NCBI RefSeq assembly: GCF_022012435.1
Contig: NZ_JAKLUA010000014.1
Span: 62,001-126,000, forward strand
From: Bradyrhizobium zhengyangense
GTDB lineage: Bacteria > Pseudomonadota > Alphaproteobacteria > Rhizobiales > Xanthobacteraceae
DNA length: 64,000 bases
Direction: 5' to 3'
The notes under the pieces: model-generated
Seen by the model: the letters and a program-made list of their open reading frames with translations, nothing else
The model's database searches: none
What the model was told of the DNA's origin: nothing
Shown: positions 34,690 to 43,952 of the stretch, piece by piece
Position numbering within the stretch: position 1 is the stretch's first letter
How the letters are laid out: every line of letters begins with the position of its first letter
Made by a program: the position numbers and the translations under genes

Positions 34690-36759
34690 TCAGTCCTGGT
34701 CGTTGTCGTGATCGTCGTCGTGACGATCGGCGAAGTTGAAGTTGCCGAAGAGATCGCCGATCGAGGGCCGGTTGACGGGAACGTAGGGATTGTCGTCCGA
34801 CGCAATCGGATTCGGCAAGGTGTCGCGCGTCTTGGGTCCGAGCGGCTTGAGATGCCAATTGCGTTCGATGAACTTGGTGATCGAGACGTGGTCACCATAT
34901 TCATGCGACACATGGCCGCCGCGCGAGTATTTCGAAACGACGAGAAGCGGGATGCGCGTGCCGTCGCCGAAGAAGTCGACCGGCTGGATATAGCCGGAGT
35001 CGTAGTAACCGCCGCCCTCGTCCATGGTGATGACGATCGCGGTCGACTTCCAAAGCTCCTTGTTGGACTTCACCTGATCGACGATCTTCTTGGTGAAGGC
35101 CTCGAAGAGGTCGACACGGGACGAGGCTGGATGACCGTCGTTGAAGGTGCTCGGCTTGACGAACGACACGGCGGGCAGATTGCCTTTGGCAATGGCGTCG
35201 TAGAGATCGAGCGTGTCCTTCATGTGCGCATCGCGCTGCTCCGCATGGGTCATGACCGAAGCGGAGAACAGGAAGGGGTTGCAGATGTTGCAATAGAGGT
35301 AGGCGACCGGGTCCAGCGCACCGAAATTGGTGCCCTCTCCAGGGGCCGTCTTGAAGTCGTTCCAGCGCTCGCCGAAATAGGCCCAGGAGACATTGGCCTG
35401 GGTCAGCGCATCGCCGATATGCCGCTGCTTGATAACAGGCGGCAGGGTGAACGGCCCGTTGTTGATCGGATCGGTGGCACCACTGCCGATAAAGGCGGGA
35501 ACGTAGTTGTTCAGCAGATAAAAGGCGTTGGGCGCACAGCGCGGCGACACGTGGATGGCATTGAGGTAGGTGATGACAGGGCCCACGCCCGGCTGGCTGG
35601 GTTCCGAGCAGTTCGAATAGCTCCCGCCGCCATAGCCGTCGTTGAGATACCAGTTGTTGGTGCCCGGCGCCGGATTCGGGTTCTCGATCTCGTTGACATA
35701 TTGCGGCGGGTTGGAGCCGGGTACGAGCACGTGGTCGGGCTTGGCAGGGTCGCCCTTGTCGTCGGCATAATAGAGCGCGTCGGCATAGCCGATCATCATG
35801 TGATTGGCGAAAGTGCCCCCCATCACGCTCTGATGGAAGTTGTCATTGAGCGTGTACTTGCGCGCAAGCTCGGTCAGATAGGGCGCATCGCCTTTGGCGA
35901 CGTTATAAAAGCCGAGTGCGATGCCGCCTTCCTTCAGCGCATGCGGGGTCGGATTGCCATTGCTGCCCGAAGAGACGCTCTGTTCCACAAAGGTGAAGAG
36001 ATCGGCCTGGCAGCCGCTCGGATTGTGATGGGTCGCCTTGGCAACGTCGCAGTCGAGCTGCTGCCACATCTGGTAGAAGCGATGCACCGGGCTGCCGCCA
36101 TAGGTCTTGTAGAGGCTGGTCGGGGCTTCGCCGCCCTGCGCCAGGGTCACGAGCGGATAGGGACCGTTCGGCAGATTGTCGGAGTCCAGGATGCGTGTGT
36201 CGGGCGAATTGCCCGGCAGGCCGGTCGCACCGGTCGTCAACAGCGGCAGATCCTGCTGGCTCAAGCCGTAATCCCCTTGCTGCGCGATTTGGATCGTGGC
36301 GAGACATCCCGGACCATTGAGCGCTGCCTGATCGACGGAAGTGTAGCAGGATTGCGGCGCATAGGATGTGCCGAGCGTCTGCACCTTGTTGGTCGTGTGA
36401 TTATACGGCGTCTTCGGGGTCGGATTGATCGAGTAAGTATTGTTGACGACGGTGGAGGACTGCGCGGCCCTGGTGTAATTCGGCCCGGGTTGACCGTCCC
36501 TGGTAATGATGCCCCTGGAGAGCAGATTGTCGACGCGTTCGCCGGGATGACGCGGCTCGTAGGTGGCGAAGACGTGGTCGAAGGTGCGGTTTTCGCCGAG
36601 AATGACGATCACATGCTTGATCGGGCTCTCGGTGCGGTCGCCGTTCTTGTTGCTGCCGCCGAGCATGTCCATCGCATAAACGTCATGTCCCATCAGCGAC
36701 AGGATAGCGGCCGTCACCACCGTACGGTCACGCAGACGTCGCGTCGTTTTTGAAAGCAT
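34690..36759 (-). CDS. Exported phosphoesterase (phospholipase C/acid phosphatase superfamily)
   Basis: A 689-residue exported enzyme. A signal-like N-terminus (TVVTAAILSLMGHDVYA) is followed by the phosphoesterase-family hallmark IKHVIVILGENRTFDHVFATY near residue 47. Metal- and substrate-site segments occur later (SVMGGTFANHMMIGYADALYY; ITMDEGGGYYDSGY; RIPLLVVSKYSRGGHVSHEYGDHVS). It belongs with bacterial non-specific phospholipases C and AcpA-type acid phosphatases. Substrate is unknown. The C-terminus is a poly-Asp/His tail (RHDDDHDNDQD). It heads an operon with the TPR/sulfotransferase and STN genes. Confidence 0.82.
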   Translation of the reverse strand: MLSKTTRRLRDRTVVTAAILSLMGHDVYAMDMLGGSNKNGDRTESPIKHVIVILGENRTFDHVFATYEPRHPGERVDNLLSRGIITRDGQPGPNYTRAAQSSTVVNNTYSINPTPKTPYNHTTNKVQTLGTSYAPQSCYTSVDQAALNGPGCLATIQIAQQGDYGLSQQDLPLLTTGATGLPGNSPDTRILDSDNLPNGPYPLVTLAQGGEAPTSLYKTYGGSPVHRFYQMWQQLDCDVAKATHHNPSGCQADLFTFVEQSVSSGSNGNPTPHALKEGGIALGFYNVAKGDAPYLTELARKYTLNDNFHQSVMGGTFANHMMIGYADALYYADDKGDPAKPDHVLVPGSNPPQYVNEIENPNPAPGTNNWYLNDGYGGGSYSNCSEPSQPGVGPVITYLNAIHVSPRCAPNAFYLLNNYVPAFIGSGATDPINNGPFTLPPVIKQRHIGDALTQANVSWAYFGERWNDFKTAPGEGTNFGALDPVAYLYCNICNPFLFSASVMTHAEQRDAHMKDTLDLYDAIAKGNLPAVSFVKPSTFNDGHPASSRVDLFEAFTKKIVDQVKSNKELWKSTAIVITMDEGGGYYDSGYIQPVDFFGDGTRIPLLVVSKYSRGGHVSHEYGDHVSITKFIERNWHLKPLGPKTRDTLPNPIASDDNPYVPVNRPSIGDLFGNFNFADRHDDDHDNDQD

Positions 36760-36990
36760 TACACACCCCTCCGTTCGTTTCCTGAATGCAGAGAAATTGT
36801 TTCAACGCATGTCAGGTTAAGGGGCGCGCTTGTCAGACGTGCTGCTTGGCCGTGTCACTTCGGTTACGAGATTATGACGACGAGCAGAGACCTATTGTCG
36901 CAACCAGCAGGCGCTTCCGGATTGCCATCAATGGCTTGCTGACGATTTGGCCTGTCATTCCAACGCGGCCGGCCGCAGGAAGATCGCGGC

Positions 36991-38364
36991 TCAGTCGTTG
37001 CAGCGGAGCAAGGGCGTCCCGTAGGCCCGGCTCCAGACGGAGAGGAAGCGCGGGAACCAGGAATGCGCCACCGCGCCTTTATAGGCCCAGGTGCGATACT
37101 TCAATCCCTGCTCCGAGATCAGCTCCTGGTAACCCCCGTGGACCTCGGTCGCGGTGCGGATGTCCTTCAATATCCCTTGTGCGCAGGCGCGATAGGTATC
37201 GCTCCCCGAGAGCTCGTCAAAGTCCAGCATGCGATCGGCGAATTCGACGTTGAACGTCGGCCACGACGAGCGCCCCTGATAGGCCGGCGCCGCGATCTTG
37301 TGGATCATCTTGTTCCGCGGGTTATCCGCCGAGACCAGGAAGTGGAACGTGCTGGGGATGCGGAAGCGGGGCTCGGCCAGGATCAGATCCGTTGTGGCCG
37401 AGAACAACGCGCGCTCGCTCGCATCGTTCAAGTCCCAGAAGCCGCGATGCACGCTGACGAAATCCAGCGCGACCATGGAGACCGGCGTACCCGCCGGGCC
37501 ATCCAGCGAATGCCTGATGTAGCCGTCCTTGCCAAACAGGCGGAGCAGACCCTTCTTGTATTCTGCGAGGTCGCGCCCGAGTAGCCGCTTCAGCTCGACC
37601 TCGTCGACGATGCCGAGTTGCACGGCCCACGCGAATGTCGTGTAGACGCAGGCATTGGTGACGAAACGCCGGCGCTCGGCGCGGGTGTCGGTTGCCGCCG
37701 AACGAGGTCCGCTGGCGTCGCAGAGCAAATATCTGACACTGTCAGCGTCGAACGGCTCGAGCTCGCTCGCGAGCTTCAGGATCGCGCGCTTTAAATCGGC
37801 GCCATATTCGGCCAGCAGCAGGCGACCCGCATGCGCGCATTGCGACATCGCCAGATAGGACGACGCCCGCACCTCGGCCGAGAGCATCTGCTGCAGACCA
37901 GCCAAAATGCCGAGCAACGTATCCGAGGGACGCGAGAAATAGTTCACACCGAGATATCGGCCGCGTCCGGCCGGAACGATGGTCGTCGTGACGACATCGG
38001 CGCGAACCGCCTCGAGCAGCAGGCGCACGCTCTTTTCGAGCAGGCGTGCCCGACGCACCGCATCCTGCGCATCCATGATGGTCTCGGGGTCGAGGACGTC
38101 AGGGTAGAACCAGGCAAAGTCGCGCGGATAGTAGGCGGAGGCGTGCGGAGCGCCTGTCACAAGGAAAGTCTCGGTCACCGAAAAGGCGCTGTCCATCGAG
38201 TGCCGATAGAGGTCCTCGATCGCCGACAGCGAATGCTGCGACTTTCTCATGAACCGGTCACCGAGAAAATTGACTGCCTGAAGGGCGTTGGCGACCAAGG
38301 TCGCAGCCGCACCCTGGTAAAACCGGCTCGCTCGATGGCCTGAAAGGGAAATGTCGCTGTTCAT
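36991..38364 (-). CDS. Hypothetical protein, possible (alpha/alpha)6-barrel glycosidase-like
   Basis: A 457-residue, mostly helical soluble protein without a clear signal peptide. APHASAYYPRDFAWFYPDVLD and the later PTFNVEFADRMLDFDELSG and YKGAVAHSWFPRFLSVWS segments are reminiscent of six-hairpin glycosidase folds, where aromatic and acidic residues line the cleft. I cannot assign a family or catalytic residues with confidence. It stands alone, with about 230 bases without a gene on its downstream side (36760-36990). Confidence 0.5.
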   Translation of the reverse strand: MNSDISLSGHRASRFYQGAAATLVANALQAVNFLGDRFMRKSQHSLSAIEDLYRHSMDSAFSVTETFLVTGAPHASAYYPRDFAWFYPDVLDPETIMDAQDAVRRARLLEKSVRLLLEAVRADVVTTTIVPAGRGRYLGVNYFSRPSDTLLGILAGLQQMLSAEVRASSYLAMSQCAHAGRLLLAEYGADLKRAILKLASELEPFDADSVRYLLCDASGPRSAATDTRAERRRFVTNACVYTTFAWAVQLGIVDEVELKRLLGRDLAEYKKGLLRLFGKDGYIRHSLDGPAGTPVSMVALDFVSVHRGFWDLNDASERALFSATTDLILAEPRFRIPSTFHFLVSADNPRNKMIHKIAAPAYQGRSSWPTFNVEFADRMLDFDELSGSDTYRACAQGILKDIRTATEVHGGYQELISEQGLKYRTWAYKGAVAHSWFPRFLSVWSRAYGTPLLRCND

Positions 38365-38445
38365 TTGTCTAAGTCGGCTGACGTTTGGTGAAGTTGCACC
38401 ATTTACACTTCTCTGATTCGTGTCTCTACCCGGTGACTTCCGGGC

Positions 38446-39723
38446 CTACGACGCTGGTGGCTTGAAATGCTCGATCACCCGCAGCACGACCCGTGCGCCG
38501 GCGTCGGCGTCAGCCAGCTCGACATGCTCGTCTGGATGATGGCTGATGCCACCGCGGCAGCGAACGAAGATCATCCCGACATCGGCAATGTCGATCATCG
38601 CCATGCCGTCATGCCCCGCCCCGCTCGGCAGCTCGAAGGCGGCAAAACCTTCGGCTGCGATCGCCTGTGCGATCTGGTCCTTCAGCCAGGGCGCGCAAGG
38701 AACAGTGCGGTTCTCATGGGTGACGTCAAGCTGAAGCGCCAGATGCCTGCGCTTGGCGATCGCCTCGATCTGGCGGACGACGTCGGCGACCGCGCGCTTG
38801 CGATGCATGTCGGTCGGCGCACGCATGTCGATGGTGAAGGATACTTCACCCGGAATGACATTGGTCGCGCCGGGCCTTGCCTGGATGTAGCCGACGGTGC
38901 CGACCAGCCCGCCCTCGTCGGTACGGCAAAACTGCTCGATCGCGCCGATGCATTCGGCAGCACCTGTAAGCGCGTCACGGCGCAGCGCCATCGGGACGGT
39001 GCCGGCGTGACCGGCCATGCCGGTCAGCCGCGCCGCCAGCCGTGTTGCGCCCGCAATCGCGGTCACGACGCCGACAGGAAGATTCCGTGCTTCCAGCACC
39101 GGCCCCTGCTCGATGTGCAATTCGAGATAGGCCAATAACTCGCGCCGGGCGCGCGCTGCCGCACCGATATGATCAGGGTCGAGGCCAAATTGGATGAGCG
39201 CATCACGCATCGACACACCGTCCCGGTCGCGCGCGTTCAAAGCGCTTGCGTCAAATGTGCCGGCCATGGCGCGACTGCCGAGCAGCGTCGAGGCGAAGCG
39301 CACGCCTTCCTCGTCGGCAAAGCCGACCACCTCGATCGCGAACGACAGACGCTTGCCGCGGCGGTTGAGGTCGGCGACACAGGCGATCGCCGTGATCACG
39401 CCGAGCGGCCCATCCCATTTGCCGGCATCGCGTACCGTGTCGTAATGCGAGCCAAGCATCAGGCAGGGCGCTCCCGGCCGCTCACCTTCGTAACGGCCGC
39501 AGACGTTGCCGATCGCGTCGAGATGCGCGCTCATGCCGGCCTCACGCATCCAGCCGAGAATGACATCGGAGGCTGCGCGCAGCTCTTTGGTAAGAAAGAC
39601 GCGAGTGAGCTTGTCGCCATCTTCCGAGATCGCCGCGAGCTCGTTGACCCGGCGCACGATCTCTTCGCCGAGCGCTGCATTCTGAACGGCGTTACCAGCA
39701 CCCATCTCGGTCAAGCTTCCCAT
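38446..39723 (-). CDS. allC: Allantoate amidohydrolase (M20/AllC family)
   Basis: A 425-residue zinc-dependent amidohydrolase of the M20 family. Metal-binding residues occur in GSHYDTVRDAGKWDGPLGV, FADEEGVRF and LELHIEQGPVLE, plus a late histidine in GGISHHPDEH. AllC hydrolyses allantoate to ureidoglycine, CO2 and ammonia; the closely related N-carbamoyl-amino acid hydrolases and ureidoglycolate hydrolases share this sequence pattern. The neighbouring purine-catabolic genes favour allantoate. It is divergent from the BMP-type ABC operon, with an AT-rich regulatory region of about 390 bases between them. Confidence 0.82.
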   Translation of the reverse strand: MGSLTEMGAGNAVQNAALGEEIVRRVNELAAISEDGDKLTRVFLTKELRAASDVILGWMREAGMSAHLDAIGNVCGRYEGERPGAPCLMLGSHYDTVRDAGKWDGPLGVITAIACVADLNRRGKRLSFAIEVVGFADEEGVRFASTLLGSRAMAGTFDASALNARDRDGVSMRDALIQFGLDPDHIGAAARARRELLAYLELHIEQGPVLEARNLPVGVVTAIAGATRLAARLTGMAGHAGTVPMALRRDALTGAAECIGAIEQFCRTDEGGLVGTVGYIQARPGATNVIPGEVSFTIDMRAPTDMHRKRAVADVVRQIEAIAKRRHLALQLDVTHENRTVPCAPWLKDQIAQAIAAEGFAAFELPSGAGHDGMAMIDIADVGMIFVRCRGGISHHPDEHVELADADAGARVVLRVIEHFKPPAS

Positions 39724-39759
39724 CCTGGAGACCGCATGGGCGGTCGCAGCGTCAATCGA

Positions 39760-39775
39760 TACAAGTTCGGTGCCA
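39760..39775 (-). promoter_or_regulatory. Weak sigma-54 candidate for allC
   Basis: On the minus strand this reads TGGCACCGAACTTGTA, agreeing with TGGCACG-N4-TTGCW except that the key GC of the -12 box is GT. It lies about 37 bases upstream of the allC start codon. The GT makes it doubtful. Confidence 0.3.
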
Positions 39776-40018
39776 GCGAATTCAGACCAGCGCCGTCGCG
39801 GGGCATCGCGTGGTTAGCACGTCCATGGGCGGCCAGCCGAACGGCCTGCGGTCGTCCACGCACGCGCGAGAGCCGCTAAGACTTGCTTAACTCAATTGCA
39901 TACAATCATAAAATATTGCCTAAAATTTAATCTGAAAAACTCCTGACCAAAATTTGCACATTCCATATATCTGATGTTTTTTCAATTACTTGAGTTCGTA
40001 TGCATACCCCTTAGCCTC

Positions 40019-40034
40019 TGGCACGAAGCTTGCG
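40019..40034 (+). promoter_or_regulatory. Sigma-54 promoter of the first BMP-type ABC operon
   Basis: TGGCACGAAGCTTGCG matches the -24/-12 consensus with exact GG-N10-GC spacing and only the final W differing. The start codon at 40110 leaves an untranslated leader of about 65 bases. Sigma-54 promoters need an enhancer-binding activator such as NtrC; no clear NtrC box is visible upstream, but TGCATAC is repeated there. Confidence 0.75.
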
Positions 40035-40109
40035 ACATCCCATCCCGGGCTCCGCCAAACCGGCGCAGCCGCGAGATTGAGGCGGTCAATCCGCCAAGGG
40101 GAGCAAGCA

Positions 40110-41222
40110 ATGGATTTTGGCAGGATTTCACGACGTCATTTGTTGCAGGGCGGTGCCGCCCTCACCCTGGGCGCAGCGGCCGGCGCACGCCCGGCCTTCG
40201 CGGCCGAGACCACAATCGGCTTCATCTATGTCGGCTCGCGCGACGATTACGGCTACAACCAGGCCCACGCGCAGGGCGCGGCGGCGTTGAAGAAGATTCC
40301 GGGTCTCAAGGTCGTCGAGGAAGAAAAGGTGCCCGAGACCGACGCTGTCGAGAAGACGATCGAGTCCATGATCAACCTCGACGGCGCCACCCTGCTCTTC
40401 CCGACCTCGTTCGGTTACTACAATCCGCACATGATCAAGATGGCCGCCAAGTACCCGAAGCTGCGCTTCGAGCACTGTGGCGGTCTCTGGACCGACAAGG
40501 ATCCGAAGAACGCCGGCAGCTATTTCGGCTATATCGACGAAGCCCAGTATATCTCCGGAATCGTCGCGGGCCTGACGTCGAAGAGCGGCAAGCTCGGCTT
40601 CGTCGCGGCCAAGCCGATCCCCCAGGTGCTGCGCAACATCAACGCCTTCACGCTCGGTGCGAAGTCCGTCAATCCAAAGGCCACGACGCAAGTGATCTTC
40701 ACCGGCGACTGGTCGATGCCGGTCAAGGAGGCTGAAGCCACCAACAGCCTGATCGACCAGGGTGTGGACGTGCTGACCTGCCACGTCGACGGCCCCAAGA
40801 CCATGGTCGAGAACGCCGCACGGCGCGGCGCCTTCGTCTGTGGCTATCACACCAACCAGTCGGCGCTGGCGCCCAAGGCCTATCTCACCGGCGCTGAGTG
40901 GAACTGGGAAGCGCTCTATCCGAAGTTCGTCAAGATGATCGCCGCCGGCGAGAGCATCCCGAACTTCTATCGCGGCGGCCTGAAGGAAGAGATCGTCAAG
41001 GTCTCTGCCTATGGCGAGGCCGTCTCGCCGGAAGCGCGCAAGGCGGCAGACGAGGCCAAGGCCAAATTCCTGTCCGCGGACGGGTTTGCCATCTTCAAGG
41101 GCGGGCTGGTCGACAACAAGGGCAAGACCGTGATCGCGGCCGGCACCGATCGCGGCCAGAAGGATCCCGAGCTCGAAAAGATGGACTACCTCGTCGAAGG
41201 CGTGATCGGAGCGACTTCGTGA
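40110..41222 (+). CDS. BMP-family ABC transporter substrate-binding protein (first system)
   Basis: A 370-residue periplasmic binding protein of the BMP (basic membrane protein/PnrA-like) family, which binds purine nucleosides or nucleobases. It has a Tat signal (ISRRHLLQGGAALTLG, residues 6-21). The mature domain shows the typical GFIYVGSRDDYGYNQAHAQG, LLFPTSFGYYNPH and TGDWSMPVKEAEATNSLIDQG blocks. AAGGGGAGC precedes the ATG at 40110. It is the first gene of an operon with two permeases, a biuret-hydrolase-like enzyme and an ATPase; the next gene overlaps its stop codon by four bases. Confidence 0.9.
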   Translation: MDFGRISRRHLLQGGAALTLGAAAGARPAFAAETTIGFIYVGSRDDYGYNQAHAQGAAALKKIPGLKVVEEEKVPETDAVEKTIESMINLDGATLLFPTSFGYYNPHMIKMAAKYPKLRFEHCGGLWTDKDPKNAGSYFGYIDEAQYISGIVAGLTSKSGKLGFVAAKPIPQVLRNINAFTLGAKSVNPKATTQVIFTGDWSMPVKEAEATNSLIDQGVDVLTCHVDGPKTMVENAARRGAFVCGYHTNQSALAPKAYLTGAEWNWEALYPKFVKMIAAGESIPNFYRGGLKEEIVKVSAYGEAVSPEARKAADEAKAKFLSADGFAIFKGGLVDNKGKTVIAAGTDRGQKDPELEKMDYLVEGVIGATS

Positions 41223-42331
41223 CATCGGAAGCAGCGGATTCTGCCGAGGCGGTCGGGACAATTGCCCCGACCGCCGACCTCGGCTTTCTGCGACGCCACG
41301 GCGGCACGATCGAGTATGTCCTGATCCCGTGCGCGGCGCTGGCCGGCGCGCTCGTGGTGTTCGGCATCTTCGTCATGCTGTTCGGCAAGAACCCGCTCGA
41401 CCTCTATTTCTATATGTACTACGGCGCCTTCGGCACCTGGTTCTCCTGGCAGAACACGCTGACGCGTGCCGCGCCCCTCATCCTCACCGCGCTTTGCACG
41501 GCACTGCCGGCGCAACTCGGCATGGTCATCATCGGCGGCGAGGGCGCGCTGCTGATCGGCGCGTTGTCGGCGACGAGCGCCGCATTGTTGCTTCAGGGCA
41601 TGCCGCCGCTCGTCGTGCAGATCGCCATGGTTGTTGCCGGCGTCATCGGCGGCGGTCTGTGGATCATGCTGGCGGGCGCCTTGCGGCAATATCGCGGCGT
41701 CAACGAAACGATCTCGAGCTTGCTGCTCGTCTACATCGCACTCGCGATCCTCAATCATCTCGTCGAAGGCATGATGCGGGATCCCGCTAGCCTCAACAAG
41801 CCATCGACGCGCGAGATCGGCGCCGTCAATATGATCGGCTCCATTCCCGGCACGGACGTGCATTGGGGCTTGGTCTTCGGCTTGATCGCCGCGGTTGCCG
41901 CCTACATCCTGATCTATCACACCGTCTTCGGCTTCGCCGCGCGCGTTGCCGGCGGCAACATCCGCGCTGCAAAAATCGTCGGCCTCGGCGTCAGCAAGCT
42001 GATCCTCACCATCTGCTTCCTCGCAGGCGGCGCCGCGGGTCTTGCCGGTATGGTCGAGGTCGCCGCTGTCCAGGGCCGCACCAATGCCAACCTCGCTGCA
42101 GGTTACGGCTTCACCGGCATCCTGGTTGCCTTCCTGGCGCGGCAGAATCCGCTCGCCATCATCCCTGTCGCAATCCTGCTCGGCGGCATCAGCGCCAGCG
42201 GCGGCCTGTTGCAGCGCCGCCTGGGATTGCCTGATGCATCGGTGTTGGTGCTCCAAGGCATCATCTTCGTCTTCGTGCTGGCCAGCGATGCGCTCTACGG
42301 CCGCATCGGATTCCTGAAAGGCAAATCCTGA
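41219..42331 (+). CDS. BMP-type ABC transporter permease 1
   Basis: A 370-residue inner-membrane permease of the branched-chain/nucleoside type, with 8-10 hydrophobic helices (for example LIPCAALAGALVVFGIFVML) and the family segment GGEGALLIGALSAT. The start GTG at 41219 overlaps the substrate-binding protein's TGA (GTGA), which fixes the start and shows translational coupling. It pairs with the next permease to form the channel. Confidence 0.9.
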   Translation: MTSEAADSAEAVGTIAPTADLGFLRRHGGTIEYVLIPCAALAGALVVFGIFVMLFGKNPLDLYFYMYYGAFGTWFSWQNTLTRAAPLILTALCTALPAQLGMVIIGGEGALLIGALSATSAALLLQGMPPLVVQIAMVVAGVIGGGLWIMLAGALRQYRGVNETISSLLLVYIALAILNHLVEGMMRDPASLNKPSTREIGAVNMIGSIPGTDVHWGLVFGLIAAVAAYILIYHTVFGFAARVAGGNIRAAKIVGLGVSKLILTICFLAGGAAGLAGMVEVAAVQGRTNANLAAGYGFTGILVAFLARQNPLAIIPVAILLGGISASGGLLQRRLGLPDASVLVLQGIIFVFVLASDALYGRIGFLKGKS

Positions 42332-43257
42332 TGGCAGACGGATCAATCGGACTCTGGACCGTCCCGCTCGCCGTGCTCGGCGGCGCCATTCGCGTCTCGA
42401 CGCCGTTCCTGTTCGTAAGCCTCGGTGAATGCATCACCGAGCGTTCGGGCCGCATCAATCTCGGCCTCGAGGGCACGCTGGTGATGGGCGCGATGAGCGC
42501 TTATGGCATCTCCTACCTCACGGGATCTCCTTGGCTGGGCGTGCTCGCCGCCGGTATCACGGGTGCTCTTCTCGGCGCTCTGCATGCGGGCATCTGCTCG
42601 CTGCCGCGCGTCAACGACGTCGCGGTCGGCATCGCCTTGATGCTATTCGGCACCGGCCTAGCCTTCTATCTCGGCAAGCCCCTGATCGAGCCGACCGCAC
42701 CGCGCCTGCCCGCGATCGATTTCGGCTGGTGGAGCGACATCCCGCAGGTGCGCGCCGCGCTGCGGGTCAACGTCCTGTTCCTGATTGGCGTCGCGCTCGC
42801 ACCAATACTCTACTGGGCCTTCCGCACCACGCGTTGGGGCCTCCTCCTCCGCACCGCCGGCGAGAGTTCGGATGCGGCACGCGCGATGGGCCACTCTGTG
42901 CTGCTGATCCGCCTGCGCGCCACCATGGTCGGCGGCTTCCTCGCCGGCATCGGCGGCTCGTTTCTGTCGCTGTTCTATCCTGGAAGCTGGAACGAGGGCC
43001 TCTCCTCGGGCCAGGGCATCACCGCGGTCGCGCTCGTGATCTTCGCGCGCTGGGATCCCCTGCTGTGCCTGTGGGCCTCGCTCGCCTTCGGCGGCGCTGC
43101 TGCGCTGGGACCGGCACTGCAGTCGGTCGGCGTTACCTCCGGCTATCACCTCTTCAACGCCGCGCCCTACATCCTGACGCTGGCGATCATGATCATCACC
43201 TGCTCGCCGAAACGCACCCTGACCGGAGCCCCGGCCGAATTGTCGATCACCCGCTAG
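42331..43257 (+). CDS. BMP-type ABC transporter permease 2
   Basis: A 308-residue inner-membrane permease with the family hallmark ERSGRINLGLEGTLVMGAM near the N-terminus and a further eight or so hydrophobic segments. Its ATG shares one base with the previous stop codon (TGATG). It is the smaller of the two subunits, as usual in YufPQ-like pairs. Confidence 0.9.
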   Translation: MADGSIGLWTVPLAVLGGAIRVSTPFLFVSLGECITERSGRINLGLEGTLVMGAMSAYGISYLTGSPWLGVLAAGITGALLGALHAGICSLPRVNDVAVGIALMLFGTGLAFYLGKPLIEPTAPRLPAIDFGWWSDIPQVRAALRVNVLFLIGVALAPILYWAFRTTRWGLLLRTAGESSDAARAMGHSVLLIRLRATMVGGFLAGIGGSFLSLFYPGSWNEGLSSGQGITAVALVIFARWDPLLCLWASLAFGGAAALGPALQSVGVTSGYHLFNAAPYILTLAIMIITCSPKRTLTGAPAELSITR

Positions 43258-43268
43258 AGAGCGAAATC

Positions 43269-43952
43269 ATGCCCGAGCGCACCATCAAGTCCGAGCCCTA
43301 TGCCTGGCCCTACAACGGCGATCTGCGTCCGCAAAACACCGCGCTCATCATCATCGACATGCAGACCGATTTCTGCGGCGTCGGCGGCTATGTCGACAAG
43401 ATGGGCTATGACCTCTCGCTGACGCGGGCGCCGATCGAGCCGATCAAGAAGCTGCTCGCGGCCATGCGCAAACAGGGCTTCCACATCATCCATACCCGCG
43501 AGGGCCATCGCCCCGATCTCTCGGATCTTCCCGCCAACAAGCGCTGGCGCTCGCGGCAGATCGGCGCCGGCATTGGCGATCCCGGCCCATGCGGCCGCAT
43601 CCTGGTGCGCGGCGAGCCCGGCTGGGACATCATCGAAGAGCTGGCGCCGCTGCCGGGCGAGCCGATCATCGACAAGCCCGGCAAGGGCTCGTTTTGCGCC
43701 ACCGATCTGGAGCTGATCCTGCGCGTGCGCGGCATTGAAAACATCGTCCTGACTGGTATCACCACTGACGTCTGCGTCCACACCACCATGCGCGAGGCCA
43801 ACGACCGCGGCTTCGAATGTGTGTTGCTGCACGATTGCTGCGGCGCGACCGACAAGAGCAACCACGATCACGCGCTGAAAATGATCAAGATGCAGGGCGG
43901 AGTGTTCGGCGCGGTCTCGACCTCGGACGCCTTCATCGGAGCGATCTCGTGA
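43269..43952 (+). CDS. biuH: Isochorismatase-family amidohydrolase, biuret hydrolase-like
   Basis: A 227-residue cysteine hydrolase of the isochorismatase superfamily. The triad is Asp30 (LIIIDMQTDF), Lys136 (EPIIDKPGKGSF) and Cys169 (TTDVCVHTT); the spacing between these residues equals the spacing I recall for biuret hydrolase BiuH of Rhizobium. The substrate could instead be ureidoacrylate (RutB) or a related carbamoyl compound. Being embedded between the permease and ATPase genes of an ABC operon suggests the transporter delivers its substrate. The symbol is a best guess. Confidence 0.75.
   Translation: MPERTIKSEPYAWPYNGDLRPQNTALIIIDMQTDFCGVGGYVDKMGYDLSLTRAPIEPIKKLLAAMRKQGFHIIHTREGHRPDLSDLPANKRWRSRQIGAGIGDPGPCGRILVRGEPGWDIIEELAPLPGEPIIDKPGKGSFCATDLELILRVRGIENIVLTGITTDVCVHTTMREANDRGFECVLLHDCCGATDKSNHDHALKMIKMQGGVFGAVSTSDAFIGAIS

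Larger units (their letters stand above)
39724..40109. other. AT-rich divergent regulatory region between allC and the first ABC operon
   Basis: About 390 bases without a gene; 39885-40010 is strikingly AT-rich for this genome. It contains the strong sigma-54 promoter at 40019-40034, a weaker one facing allC at 39760-39775, and two TGCATAC sequences (39897-39903 and 40001-40007), the second within the perfect palindrome GTATGCATAC (39998-40007). Confidence 0.6.

Noticed and set aside
34708..36753. Long plus-strand frame (681 codons)
   Set aside because: Antisense to the phosphoesterase, which has a signal peptide and family motifs.
39724..40109. Purine riboswitch upstream of the first ABC operon
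   Set aside because: No conserved purine-aptamer core or paired P1-P3 stems could be seen; the sigma-54 promoter leaves a leader of only about 65 bases.
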